Shown here: positions 36,932 through 45,986 of the stretch, in pieces | Position numbering within the stretch: the first letter of the stretch is position 1 | Layout of the letters: every line of letters starts with the position of its first letter | From: a bacterium | GTDB taxonomy: Bacteria; Armatimonadota; Chthonomonadetes; Chthonomonadales; JAMCWF01 | Length of the DNA: 53,904 nt | NCBI GenBank assembly: GCA_021842405.1 | Contig: JAKBZR010000010.1 | Location: 1-53,904, forward strand | Reading direction: 5' to 3' | Position numbers and translations under genes: made by a program | Notes under the pieces: model-generated | The model's database searches: none | Told to the model about the DNA's origin: nothing | The model's input: only the letters and a program-made list of their open reading frames with translations

Positions 36932-38722
36932 TTACTGATTCTTCTCCACCGTCTCAACGTACTGCTCCAACACTCGCTCCTCATCAGCGAAGGACCAGAC
37001 TTCGCTGTCGGTATGAACCTTTGCTTTCAACTGCTCCAGGTCTTTCCGAATCATCATCTGCTCCACCGTTTGACCGGATGGGATGAACGGGTAGACGTTT
37101 TCCTCGGTTGGAATCACGCAATCAATGACGGTGGGACGATCCCGAACCGCCAGCGCTCTCTCCAATACCGAAACCACCTCTCCCGGTTGGGCGACCCTCA
37201 TTCCAACCGCGCCATACGCCTCCGCCAGTCTTACGTAGTCCGGAGACGCCTCCAAATTGGTATGGCTGTACCGTTGAGAGTAGAACATATGCTGCCATTG
37301 CCGCACCATCCCCAGTGACCGGTTGTTGATGATCGCCACGATGATCGGTAGGCCATAAACGGATGCCGTCATCAGCTCTTGTGTGCACATCTGGAATGAG
37401 CCATCGCCCGATAGGCATACCACCGTCTCATCAGGGAATGCCTTCTGCACCCCGATCGCGGCCGGCATCCCATAGCCCATCGTTCCCAATCCACCGGATG
37501 TAATAAATTGGCGGGTTCGCCGGGTTTTATAATACTGGGCCGCCCACATCTGATGCTGCCCCACATCAGTGGTCATAATCGCCTTCCAGTCGGTCGCCTC
37601 ACCGATCTTCTCGATGATGTACTCGGCATACAGCTTGCCATCATCCGGATAGAGGAGAGGAAACAGCCGCTTCCACTCCATAATTTGATCGTTCCAGGAG
37701 CTCCACGGTCGTGGCTTTACATGTTTCAACAGGTCTTGCAACACCAGCTTCACATCGCCCACGATGGGTATATCCGGCTGAACCACCTTGCCGATCTCCG
37801 CCGGATCAATGTCAATGTGAATGATCTTCGCGTTTGGCGCGAAGCGATCCACCTTGCCGGTTACCCGATCATCGAACCGCGCGCCCACTGCAATCAACAG
37901 ATCGCAGTTGTTCACCGCATGGTTGGCGTAGGCGGTGCCATGCATTCCCAACATGCCGATTGAGTTCCGATGCGTTTCGTCAATGGAGCCCTTGCCCAAC
38001 AGCGTAGTGGTGGTCAGGATATTGGTTCGCTCCGATAGCTCCGTCAACTCCATCTGCGCCCCGGCCGCCACACAGCCGCCGCCCACGTAAAGCACCGGTC
38101 GCTGCGCCTCCGCAATCGCCTGAGCCGCCTTTTTGATCTGCAGCTCATGACCGCGTGTGTTCGGCCGGTAGCTCGGAATATCCACGTTCTGCGTGTAGCT
38201 CTCCGGATCCCATTCGATCTGATCAATGCTCACATCCAGCGGCAGATCAATCACCACCGGGCCCGGGCGGCCGGTTCGGGCGATATAGAACGCCTCCGCG
38301 ATGACCCGCGGAAGATCAGCCGTGCGCTTCACCAGGAAATTATGCTTGGTCACCGGCAGCGTTACCCCGGTGGCGTCCACCTCTTGAAAGGCATCTTTCC
38401 CAATGACCGAGGTTCGCACCTGGCCGGTGATCGCCACCATTGGAATTGAATCCATGTAAGCGGTTGCAATCCCGGTCACCATATTGGTTGCGCCCGGTCC
38501 GCTGGTTGAAAGGCATACACCAACCTTGCCGGTTGCGCGGGCATAGCCATCCGCCATATGCGCCGCCCCTTGCTCATGGCGTACGAGAACGTGCTCGATT
38601 TCGGTGCAATCGTAAAGCGCGTCGTAGATAGGAAGGACGGCTCCTCCCGGGTACCCGAAGACGTGCTGCACGCCTTCTCGACGCAAACATTCGAGCAAAA
38701 TTTTCGCTCCCGACATTTTCAT
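36932..38722 (-). CDS. ilvB: Acetolactate synthase large subunit
   Basis: MKMSGAKILLECLRREGVQHVFGYPGGAVLPIYDAL, VLVRHEQGAAHMADGYARATGKVGVC, TPP motif VVCLSGDGSFQMCTQELMTASVYGLPIIVAIINNRSLGMVRQWQ. The ORF track extends 21 codons further upstream. Confidence 0.96.
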   Translation of the reverse strand: MKMSGAKILLECLRREGVQHVFGYPGGAVLPIYDALYDCTEIEHVLVRHEQGAAHMADGYARATGKVGVCLSTSGPGATNMVTGIATAYMDSIPMVAITGQVRTSVIGKDAFQEVDATGVTLPVTKHNFLVKRTADLPRVIAEAFYIARTGRPGPVVIDLPLDVSIDQIEWDPESYTQNVDIPSYRPNTRGHELQIKKAAQAIAEAQRPVLYVGGGCVAAGAQMELTELSERTNILTTTTLLGKGSIDETHRNSIGMLGMHGTAYANHAVNNCDLLIAVGARFDDRVTGKVDRFAPNAKIIHIDIDPAEIGKVVQPDIPIVGDVKLVLQDLLKHVKPRPWSSWNDQIMEWKRLFPLLYPDDGKLYAEYIIEKIGEATDWKAIMTTDVGQHQMWAAQYYKTRRTRQFITSGGLGTMGYGMPAAIGVQKAFPDETVVCLSGDGSFQMCTQELMTASVYGLPIIVAIINNRSLGMVRQWQHMFYSQRYSHTNLEASPDYVRLAEAYGAVGMRVAQPGEVVSVLERALAVRDRPTVIDCVIPTEENVYPFIPSGQTVEQMMIRKDLEQLKAKVHTDSEVWSFADEERVLEQYVETVEKNQ

Positions 38723-38816
38723 GGCTGGGTGTCTCCTAACTGTCTGTAATAGACGATCATTGCTTGGCGAATATCCGGGTGGCATCCAATTCCATAACCC
38801 CGGATACTCACGAAAC

Positions 38817-39476
38817 TTATTTTTTGGCCGGCGGACCAGGCATCATTGGCAGTGCCATCTCGACCACCTTGTACCCTGCCGGCGGCTTGAAATAGGTAGC
38901 CGGTTCGTGAATGTTCCACTTCCAATTTTGATAGACCGTAACCAGATGAATCGGAATCTGCTGGGGGCCGGCCTTCCCATCCGATACCACCTTCAATGTT
39001 CTATTTCTCTGAGATGGAATAGTCCAGAGGTTAACCGTTAGTCCTTGAACAGTAGACTGGTAATGCACGCATTGCACCTTATCCACCACTTCGACGCCGA
39101 TCTTTTTGACACCGGCACTCTTTAGGCCTACCAGCTCATTTCCAAACACATTACTTTGGCCTCGAATGTGATCATAGATGTTAGCCGGCAACGAGATGTG
39201 ATGAGCTTCATGAGTTTTAGGATCGAGGAGCCATACATTTGTTCCGTTTTCGATCCGAATCATCGTGTTAGGCCCCTCAACCTGGTCAGCACGGTACATC
39301 GTATTGCTGATGAACCACATTTTGGTTACAATAGACCTCGATTGGTTGCCGACAGTGCCGGTTGTACGTGCTTCACCATAGAAGCTTGGCGACTTTTGTG
39401 GGCTTTTTGCTGAAGCCGATCCGCTTAAAACAAGCACGACACCCAGCAACAACCCCGCATTTAGCCATTTTCTCAA
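38817..39476 (-). CDS. Secreted protein, LolA/outer-membrane-lipoprotein-sorting-like, uncharacterised
   Basis: Signal peptide WLNAGLLLGVVLVLSGSASAKS; beta-rich pattern VTKMWFISNTMYRADQVEGPNTMIRIENGTNVWLLDPKTHEA. Confidence 0.6.
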   Translation of the reverse strand: MRKWLNAGLLLGVVLVLSGSASAKSPQKSPSFYGEARTTGTVGNQSRSIVTKMWFISNTMYRADQVEGPNTMIRIENGTNVWLLDPKTHEAHHISLPANIYDHIRGQSNVFGNELVGLKSAGVKKIGVEVVDKVQCVHYQSTVQGLTVNLWTIPSQRNRTLKVVSDGKAGPQQIPIHLVTVYQNWKWNIHEPATYFKPPAGYKVVEMALPMMPGPPAKK

Positions 39477-39607
39477 TGCTCTTTCCTCTCTGGTTCCAGT
39501 TGGGGAACCACCTCATCATCCTTTGCGGATCAGAAATGGAATCCTCAACATTTCAACCAGCCATCTCATCTCTGATTTGGTATTCGCAACGGAATGAGCC
39601 CTCATAA

Positions 39608-39640
39608 CAAAAAACCCCTCGTCCACCCAAGGGACGAGAG
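39608..39640 (-). terminator. Rho-independent terminator of the T-box leader
   Basis: Reverse complement CCTCTCGTCCcttgggtGGACGAGGGGTTTTTTG. Confidence 0.88.
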
Positions 39641-39890
39641 GCTAGCCTCACGTGGTACCACCCTTGTAGACCTTTTCCCGTTTTATGAGGAAAAACGGTC
39701 CACTTTCGGCGCGATATCGGGCGCTCCCGGCATCCCCTACTCTCAACCAGATCCTTAGATTTCAGGGAAACTACTCTGAGGCGAGCTTCTCCAACCGCCC
39801 TTGCCATCTCGCACCAACCGATGGCTCTCTGAAACTGAAGCAAGTCGGATACTTTCCTCTTCATCGCATTGCGTAATAAATTACTGCTGT
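39608..39890 (-). ncRNA. T-box leader (tRNA-sensing riboswitch) upstream of the ilvBN region
   Basis: On the minus strand: Stem I elements GCGATGAAGAGGAAAGTA and AGAGAGCCATCGGTTGGTGCGAGATGGC, then the T-box motif AAGGGTGGTACCACG (~39651-39665) followed by the terminator. Confidence 0.92.
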
Positions 39891-39894
39891 GGCT

Positions 39895-39924
39895 ATAATA
39901 GCATATTCGAAAATGTTCAGTCAA
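39895..39924 (-). promoter_or_regulatory. Sigma70-type promoter of the T-box transcript
   Basis: Minus strand TTGACT - 18 nt - TATTAT, just upstream of the leader. Confidence 0.7.
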
Positions 39925-39939
39925 CCCATCGCGAATTTT

Positions 39940-40120
39940 GAATGAGTTCAGTTTTATGGGAATGATTTTCGGCCCCTCACAAGGGGGTGTGATTGCGAGC
40001 GACGCGAAGCAATCTCGTTCCCCAGCCCTCTACCAGGATTGGGAAAAGAGTTGCCTGCCTGGCGGCAGGCAGGGAGTGAGGGTCTGCTACATAAATTACC
40101 TACCGAACTGAACTCCTTCC
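39940..40120. repeat. MITE-like dispersed element, copy D (with embedded REP-like sequence)
   Basis: GAATGAGTTCAGTTTTATGGGAATGATTTTCG ... TCTGCTACATAAATTACCTACCGAACTGAACTCCTTC; contains gattgcgagcgacgcgaagcaatctcg and GCCTGCCtggcGGCAGGCAGG. Confidence 0.75.
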
Positions 40121-40147
40121 GAATTTTTTTATGAAAGAGGCATCCCC

Positions 40148-40999
40148 GTGAAATTTGTACCCGCTCATATACGGGACTGGAAAATCGGCGCTCCCGATAC
40201 CGCCATCACCCTTATTGCCGGGCCTTGCGTGATTGAGAGCCGGGATTTGTGCTTCGAGGTGGCCGATGCGGTCTGCAAGATCGCTAAACAGCACCGTATT
40301 CACACTATTTTTAAGGCCTCCTTCGATAAGGCCAATCGGAGCAGCGCCGACTCTTTCCGCGGGCATGGAATGGATAAAGGGCTCGAAGTTCTGGCCGAGA
40401 TCAGTTCAAAATACTCCATACCGGTCACCACCGATATTCATGAAAGCTGGCAGGCTAAGCCGGTCGCTGAAGTGGTGGAGTTGCTCCAAATACCCGCATT
40501 TCTATGCCGGCAAACCGACCTGCTGGTGGCGGCCGCTCAAACCGGACGTGCGGTAAATGTGAAGAAAGGGCAGTTTATGGCCCCTTGGGATATGAAAAAC
40601 GTGGTTGATAAACTGGAACAATTCGGTTGCCAGAACATTTTACTGACTGAGCGGGGCGCCTCCTTCGGTTACAACTCGCTGGTGGTTGATTTTACCTCCT
40701 TGCCGATCATGCGCTCGCTCGGTCGTCCGATTGTGTTCGATGCCACCCACAGCGTCCAACAACCGGGCGGGCTGGGCTCCGCTACCGGCGGCCGACGGGA
40801 GTTTATCCCCCATCTAGCCCGCGCCGCAGTGGCGGTCGGGATTGATGCGCTTTTTATGGAGGTCCACCCCAAGCCCGATCAAGGCAAATCCGATCCTGCT
40901 ACCATGTTCCCGCTCGATCGCCTGGATTCACTCATAACGGGACTGATCGAGCTGCACCAGGTCGCTCGTCGTATCGAGATACTGGGATCTTCGGCTTGA
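40148..40999 (+). CDS. kdsA: 3-deoxy-8-phosphooctulonate synthase (Kdo8P synthase)
   Basis: [101 protein letters not shown] start. Confidence 0.96.
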   Translation: MKFVPAHIRDWKIGAPDTAITLIAGPCVIESRDLCFEVADAVCKIAKQHRIHTIFKASFDKANRSSADSFRGHGMDKGLEVLAEISSKYSIPVTTDIHESWQAKPVAEVVELLQIPAFLCRQTDLLVAAAQTGRAVNVKKGQFMAPWDMKNVVDKLEQFGCQNILLTERGASFGYNSLVVDFTSLPIMRSLGRPIVFDATHSVQQPGGLGSATGGRREFIPHLARAAVAVGIDALFMEVHPKPDQGKSDPATMFPLDRLDSLITGLIELHQVARRIEILGSSA

Positions 41000-41025
41000 C
41001 ACCCCATCTCTAAACCCGATATACT
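40996..41025 (+). promoter_or_regulatory. Sigma70-type promoter upstream of hrcA, overlapping the kdsA stop codon
   Basis: TTGACA (40996-41001), 18 nt, TATACT (41020-41025); hrcA ATG at 41039. Confidence 0.7.
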
Positions 41026-41038
41026 TTATACATACAAA

Positions 41039-42100
41039 ATGAGCACCAATCGCACCAATACACTCTATCAACTGGATAGCCGGAAGGACCGGATACTCCA
41101 TGCGGTGGTGAGCGACTATATTGCCACCGCGGAGCCCATCGGATCGGAATGGCTTGTCGCTCACTACGATTTCGGCGTGAAGCCGGCAACTATCCGCAGT
41201 GAAATGGCCGAGATGGCCGATCTTGGCTATCTGAAGCAACCGCACGTGAGCGCGGGCCGCATTCCGTCTGACCTGGGCTATCGCTACTTCGTGGACACCC
41301 TTATTGATGTAAAAAAAGATTTCGATTTACCATCGCACTATTTGCTGCAAAAGCTAGCTGATCGCGCCACACTGGAAAATATCTTGATTCACACTTGCCG
41401 TATTTTGTCTGAGTTAACGAGCTACCCAACCATTGCCAGCCAGCCGGACATGGATCAAATAACGGTGCGGCATGTCTATCTCTCTACCGCCGGATCGCAC
41501 CACTTAGTTATTTTCCTTTTACTTAGCAGCGGGCAGGTGACGCATTGCAGCTTGAACGTGGCAGAGATACCGTCCCCATCCCGACTCCAGGAGATCGCGA
41601 ATTGGTTAACTCAAGAACTGAGCGATATGCCGTTCAATCAGATTGCAAACATCACCCATATTGAACCACCGCTCCGGCTCGCGATCTTTGCCCCTTTAAT
41701 TTCGCAATTGAAGGACGAGATTCTATCGGTCTTAAATAGGCTGGATGATAACCGCTTGCTGTTGGAAGGAACCAATTTAATGCTTCGCCAGCCTGAGTTT
41801 CAAGATATACGGCGGTTGGACGCCGTTCTCGGCCTGCTGGAGCAGGGCGCCGTAATCCTTCAACTTTTGAAACGGTTTATCGCCGGTGACAGCGTTTCCG
41901 TTCTGATTGGGTCCGAGGCAGCGGTTGATGCGGTGAAAGATTGCAGCGTGGTTGGAGCCCAATACACGATCGGAAACCGGCCGGCCGGATACCTGGCAGT
42001 GATCGGCCCGACCAGAATGGAATACAAAAAAACGATTTCGGCGGTGGATTTTATCGCGCACCACCTCAGCGACTTGCTGACCGAAGTGTATCTGCAATAA
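41039..42100 (+). CDS. hrcA: Heat-inducible transcription repressor HrcA
   Basis: LDSRKDRILHAVVSDYIATAEPIGSEWLVAHYDFGVKPATIRSEMAEMADLGYLKQPHVSAGRIPSDLGYRYFVDTL; HrcA C-terminal GPTRMEYKKTISAVDFIAHHLSDLL. Confidence 0.95.
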   Translation: MSTNRTNTLYQLDSRKDRILHAVVSDYIATAEPIGSEWLVAHYDFGVKPATIRSEMAEMADLGYLKQPHVSAGRIPSDLGYRYFVDTLIDVKKDFDLPSHYLLQKLADRATLENILIHTCRILSELTSYPTIASQPDMDQITVRHVYLSTAGSHHLVIFLLLSSGQVTHCSLNVAEIPSPSRLQEIANWLTQELSDMPFNQIANITHIEPPLRLAIFAPLISQLKDEILSVLNRLDDNRLLLEGTNLMLRQPEFQDIRRLDAVLGLLEQGAVILQLLKRFIAGDSVSVLIGSEAAVDAVKDCSVVGAQYTIGNRPAGYLAVIGPTRMEYKKTISAVDFIAHHLSDLLTEVYLQ

Positions 42101-42179
42101 ACGGAAGACTGTTTGCCCCGCCCGCCTTGCCAATGATGAATACCCGATTTGAACCGATTAAGGAGTGTGTACGATACCC

Positions 42180-42881
42180 ATGCGAAAGAAAATCACCGTC
42201 AGTGAAGATGGCTACCGAGAAGAGCCGGTAGCTAACAACGCTGCACCGGCGGAAACGCAGGCTTCAACCGAATTACCGGAAGAGAGCATCGAACCGGAAA
42301 TAGCTGCTCCCGCCGAAACGCCGACTGCTGCTGAGGAGGAGACGGTACCGCAAATCGTCCTGTCCCAGGAGAAGTATGAAGCGATCATTCAGGAGCTTGA
42401 GGATGCCAAAAAGCAAGCGGCTACTGAGCACGATCAATACTTGCGCACGCTGGCCGAATTTCAAAACTTCCGACGGCGGTCGGCCGAAGAGCGAAAAGAG
42501 AACATTCAGTCTGCGAACCGTGAGCTGATACTGAACATTTTGCCGATACTGGACAACCTTGAACGCGCACTGGCCGCATCCGAGGTGATGAAAAATTCGG
42601 CTGAAACCGGCGATGAAAAGGTCGGTCAGAAGTTCGAATCCTTGCACACCGGCGTCATGTTAACGCTCCGGCAGATGCAGGAGGTGCTGCGCCAAATGGG
42701 GGTCACTCCGATTGAGGCGGTTGGCGCTGAGTTTGACCCCGCCATGCACGAGGCGGTGTTTCACGTTGAAACCACCGATCAACCCGACCAGACCGTGATG
42801 GAGGAGTTGGAGCGCGGTTACATGATCCATTCCCGCGTCTTACGCCCTTCTAAAGTGAAAGTGTCAAAAGGAACCTCGTGA
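42180..42881 (+). CDS. grpE: Nucleotide exchange factor GrpE
   Basis: DQYLRTLAEFQNFRRRSAEERKE...LILNILPILDNLERAL...GVMLTLRQMQEVLRQMGVTPIEAVGAEFDPAMHEAVFHVET. Confidence 0.95.
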   Translation: MRKKITVSEDGYREEPVANNAAPAETQASTELPEESIEPEIAAPAETPTAAEEETVPQIVLSQEKYEAIIQELEDAKKQAATEHDQYLRTLAEFQNFRRRSAEERKENIQSANRELILNILPILDNLERALAASEVMKNSAETGDEKVGQKFESLHTGVMLTLRQMQEVLRQMGVTPIEAVGAEFDPAMHEAVFHVETTDQPDQTVMEELERGYMIHSRVLRPSKVKVSKGTS

Positions 42882-44233
42882 ACAAAAGAGTTCATTTTGG
42901 CACTGATGGGGTTAGAGGGAAGGCGAATCTCGATTTAACGCCCCAGTTCGCGCTTCGGCTCGGCATGGCGGCCGCCACGGTGCTAGGACGTCATTCTGAT
43001 AACCAGCCCATAATTGTAGGGCGTGATACGCGACTCTCGGGTGACATGCTGGAAAGCGCGCTGAACGCAGGCTTAGCCTCGATGGGAGCAACTGCCATTC
43101 GGATCGGCATTGCACCCACTCCAGCCGTCGCCTATATCACCGGCACCGTCGGCGCTTGCGCAGGCGCCGTAATCTCCGCATCCCACAACCCATTTGACGA
43201 CAATGGGATTAAATTTTTAGGCCCGGAGGGCGGCAAACTTCCCGATGAAACGGAGTGCGAGATCGAAACGGAGTTGGGGAATCTGGAGCATCTCTCACTG
43301 CCGGTGGAAGATCGGATTGGTCGGGTTAAGGATAACCCTGAACTGCTCATCAAGTACGCCTGTCACCTCAAATCCACCAGTCAATTCCCGCTGAAGGGGA
43401 TGTCACTCGTCGTGGATTGCGCCAATGGGGCTGGCTTCGAGATCGCTCCTCAAATTTTCAGCGATCTCGGCGCCGACGTCATCCCGATCTCAAACTCACC
43501 GAATGGCACTAATATTAACCGGGACTGCGGTTCCACCCATCCTGAAGCAATGTGCATAGCGGTGAAGAAACAGCACGCACTGGCGGGTCTGGCGCTGGAT
43601 GGCGATTGCGACCGGGTCATCATGGCGGACGAAAAGGGACATATAATTGACGGTGACCGCCTGATGGCGATCTGCGCCATCGAGCTGGCGCGTCAGGAAC
43701 AGCTTTCCCCACGATTGGTTGTTGCGACTATTATGAGTAACGTGGGCTTGGAAAAGGCGCTGGAAAGGCATCACATCGGTCTGATTAGAACCAACGTCGG
43801 TGACCGATACGTGGCCGCCGAAATGAGCCGAACCGGCGCTCTGATTGGCGGTGAGCAGTCCGGCCACATCCTTTTTCGCAGCTTAATGCCGACCGGAGAC
43901 GGAATTTTAACCGCGTTGCAGGTGCTCGATGTAGCGGTGGGGAGCGGGCGCCCGCTCTCGGAGTTGGCCTCGGTGGTAGAGCAGTATCCCCAATTGCTGA
44001 AAAATGTGAGGGTCTCTCAGCGTTTGGACTGGGATAAACACCCTAAAATATCGCGCGCCATTCTTGGAGCGCAAGAAAAGCTGGGATGTCCGGATTGGCT
44101 GTCGGTCCGCCCCAGTGGTACTGAGCCGGTTATCCGCGTGATGGCCCAGGGAACCGATCCTGATGTGGTTCAGGAAGTGGTGAACTCACTCTGCGAATTG
44201 CTGGTCACTGAGCTGGGCGCTCCATCTCAATGA
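42878..44233 (+). CDS. glmM: Phosphoglucosamine mutase
   Basis: FGTDGVRGKAN, VGRDTRLSGDMLESAL, GAVISASHNPFDDNGIKFLGPEGGKL, LDGDCDRVIMADEKGHIIDGD, GGEQSGHILF, RPSGTEPVIRVMAQG. Confidence 0.94.
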   Translation: MNKRVHFGTDGVRGKANLDLTPQFALRLGMAAATVLGRHSDNQPIIVGRDTRLSGDMLESALNAGLASMGATAIRIGIAPTPAVAYITGTVGACAGAVISASHNPFDDNGIKFLGPEGGKLPDETECEIETELGNLEHLSLPVEDRIGRVKDNPELLIKYACHLKSTSQFPLKGMSLVVDCANGAGFEIAPQIFSDLGADVIPISNSPNGTNINRDCGSTHPEAMCIAVKKQHALAGLALDGDCDRVIMADEKGHIIDGDRLMAICAIELARQEQLSPRLVVATIMSNVGLEKALERHHIGLIRTNVGDRYVAAEMSRTGALIGGEQSGHILFRSLMPTGDGILTALQVLDVAVGSGRPLSELASVVEQYPQLLKNVRVSQRLDWDKHPKISRAILGAQEKLGCPDWLSVRPSGTEPVIRVMAQGTDPDVVQEVVNSLCELLVTELGAPSQ

Positions 44234-44313
44234 ATTTTGCTGAATTTTGCTTGAAACTATTGTGGTCGTGAACCCATCGCAGCTATGTGTAAATCTTAGC
44301 TTGAGGAGATGGA

Positions 44314-45102
44314 TTGCTGCTGGCACTCGATATCGGCAATACCAATATTTCGCTGGGCGTTTATGAGGGCGCCGATCGCATCGCGGATTGGCGAATCCGT
44401 ACCGATCGGGATCGCACCGCCGACGAACACGGCATCCTGATCAAGCACCTCCTTGAGCACCGGCACATCGCAATTCATCAAATTAGGGCGATCGCCATCT
44501 CTAACGTTGTTCCCACGATGAACGAGGTGCTGCATCAGCTCTCGATTCGCTACTTTGGGGTGGAACCGTTTTTTGTGGGGCCGGATACGGAATTCGGCTT
44601 CGCCGTTCACTACGATCCCCCGTCCGATGTGGGCGCCGACCGCCTGGTAAACGCCGTTGCCGCCTACGCCCAATACGGCGGCCCCTGCATCGTGGTGGAT
44701 TTCGGCACTGCCACCACTTTTGATGTGGTGGCTGAAAACGGCGACTATCTCGGGGGCGCCATTGCACCCGGGATCGGTATCTCAACCGAAGCTCTTTTTC
44801 GCCTGGCATCCCGGCTTTATCGGGTTGATCTCGTTGCTCCACCGCATGCGATTGGGCACACCACTCCACAGGCCATGCAGTCCGGAATTCTATATGGCTT
44901 TGCCGGCCAGGTTGATGCATTGGTCGAGCGAATAAAGGCTGAATTGAAGGGCAGCGCTCGCGTCATTGCAACCGGTGGCTTGGCTGAACTGATCGCGAAA
45001 GAAAGCCGCACCATCGAGCAGATTGATCCATTCCTGGCGCTGGACGGATTATGTATTTTAGCGGAACGAAATCATGTAAAGTGGAGCCACAAAAGTCTGT
45101 AA
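44314..45102 (+). CDS. coaX: Type III pantothenate kinase
   Basis: MLLALDIGNTNISLGVYEG (TTG start), DPPSDVGADRLVNAVAAYAQYGGPCIVVDFGTATTFDVV, GGAIAPGIGISTEALFRLASRL. Confidence 0.95.
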   Translation: MLLALDIGNTNISLGVYEGADRIADWRIRTDRDRTADEHGILIKHLLEHRHIAIHQIRAIAISNVVPTMNEVLHQLSIRYFGVEPFFVGPDTEFGFAVHYDPPSDVGADRLVNAVAAYAQYGGPCIVVDFGTATTFDVVAENGDYLGGAIAPGIGISTEALFRLASRLYRVDLVAPPHAIGHTTPQAMQSGILYGFAGQVDALVERIKAELKGSARVIATGGLAELIAKESRTIEQIDPFLALDGLCILAERNHVKWSHKSL

Positions 45103-45911
45103 TGAACCCGCAAAAACCGCTTCAATTTGTGGAGATCGCCCCTCACTACGACCTCTTGATGCGAGGCGTCCCCTACTCGATGTGGGTACACTACCTTCAA
45201 CAAATCTTTCAACGCTTTGATGCTTCACCCCGGCGGATCCTCGACCTGGCATGCGGAACCGGAACCGTTAGCCTTCTGCTTCAGCGGACCGGCTATGAGG
45301 TGATCGGCGTGGACATCTCCCCCGATATGATAGCGGTGGCGCAAGAGAAAGCCCATAAATCACGGAGCAGTGCCCGATTTTACTGCCAGGACGCTTGTGA
45401 TCTCGACATTCCGGAAGAGTCGTTTCAAATCTGCGTCTCTCTCTTTGACAGCCTGAACTACATTCTTGAACCGACCCGATTGAGACAGGCGTTCCAGCGG
45501 GTATCGAACCTGGTGGAAAGGGGCGGCCTGTTCATTTTTGACCTCAATACCGAATACGCGCTCGCCACTCGAATGTTCGACCAAACCCAAACTTCAGCCA
45601 ACGCACCGTTGCGATACCGCTGGCGCAGCAGCTTTGACGCCGACACACGCCTATGCCGAATTGAGATGGAGTTTCAACTCCATGAGCGGCAAGGAGACTG
45701 CAATTTTTATGAGGAGCATTGGCAATACGCGTACCGTGAAGATGAAATATTGAGTATGTTAAAAGCAGCCGGGTTTTTTCCCATTGAAACCTATCAGGCT
45801 TACACTTTTTTACAGCCAGGTCCCAAATCCGACCGCGTGTTCTATGTAGCAAAACGCTCTGATGAAAATGTGAAAGATTTGCAGGAGTTCAACGATGAAT
45901 CCTCGAAATAG
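45102..45911 (+). CDS. Class I SAM-dependent methyltransferase
   Basis: RRILDLACGTGTVSLLLQRTGYEVIGVDISPDMIAVAQEKA; ATG at 45102 overlaps the coaX stop (TAATG). Confidence 0.92.
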   Translation: MNPQKPLQFVEIAPHYDLLMRGVPYSMWVHYLQQIFQRFDASPRRILDLACGTGTVSLLLQRTGYEVIGVDISPDMIAVAQEKAHKSRSSARFYCQDACDLDIPEESFQICVSLFDSLNYILEPTRLRQAFQRVSNLVERGGLFIFDLNTEYALATRMFDQTQTSANAPLRYRWRSSFDADTRLCRIEMEFQLHERQGDCNFYEEHWQYAYREDEILSMLKAAGFFPIETYQAYTFLQPGPKSDRVFYVAKRSDENVKDLQEFNDESSK

Positions 45912-45986
45912 CAGCCCATCAAGCTGCTTAGATTCGAGCTGAGCCCGCTTTTTGAATGGACGCTCAATTGCGGGCCAAGGAGGAAA

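Noticed and set aside
39553-39924. Minus-strand ORF of 123 aa
   Set aside because: It lies across the T-box promoter, leader and terminator; the RNA features explain the sequence and the protein shows no recognisable domain.
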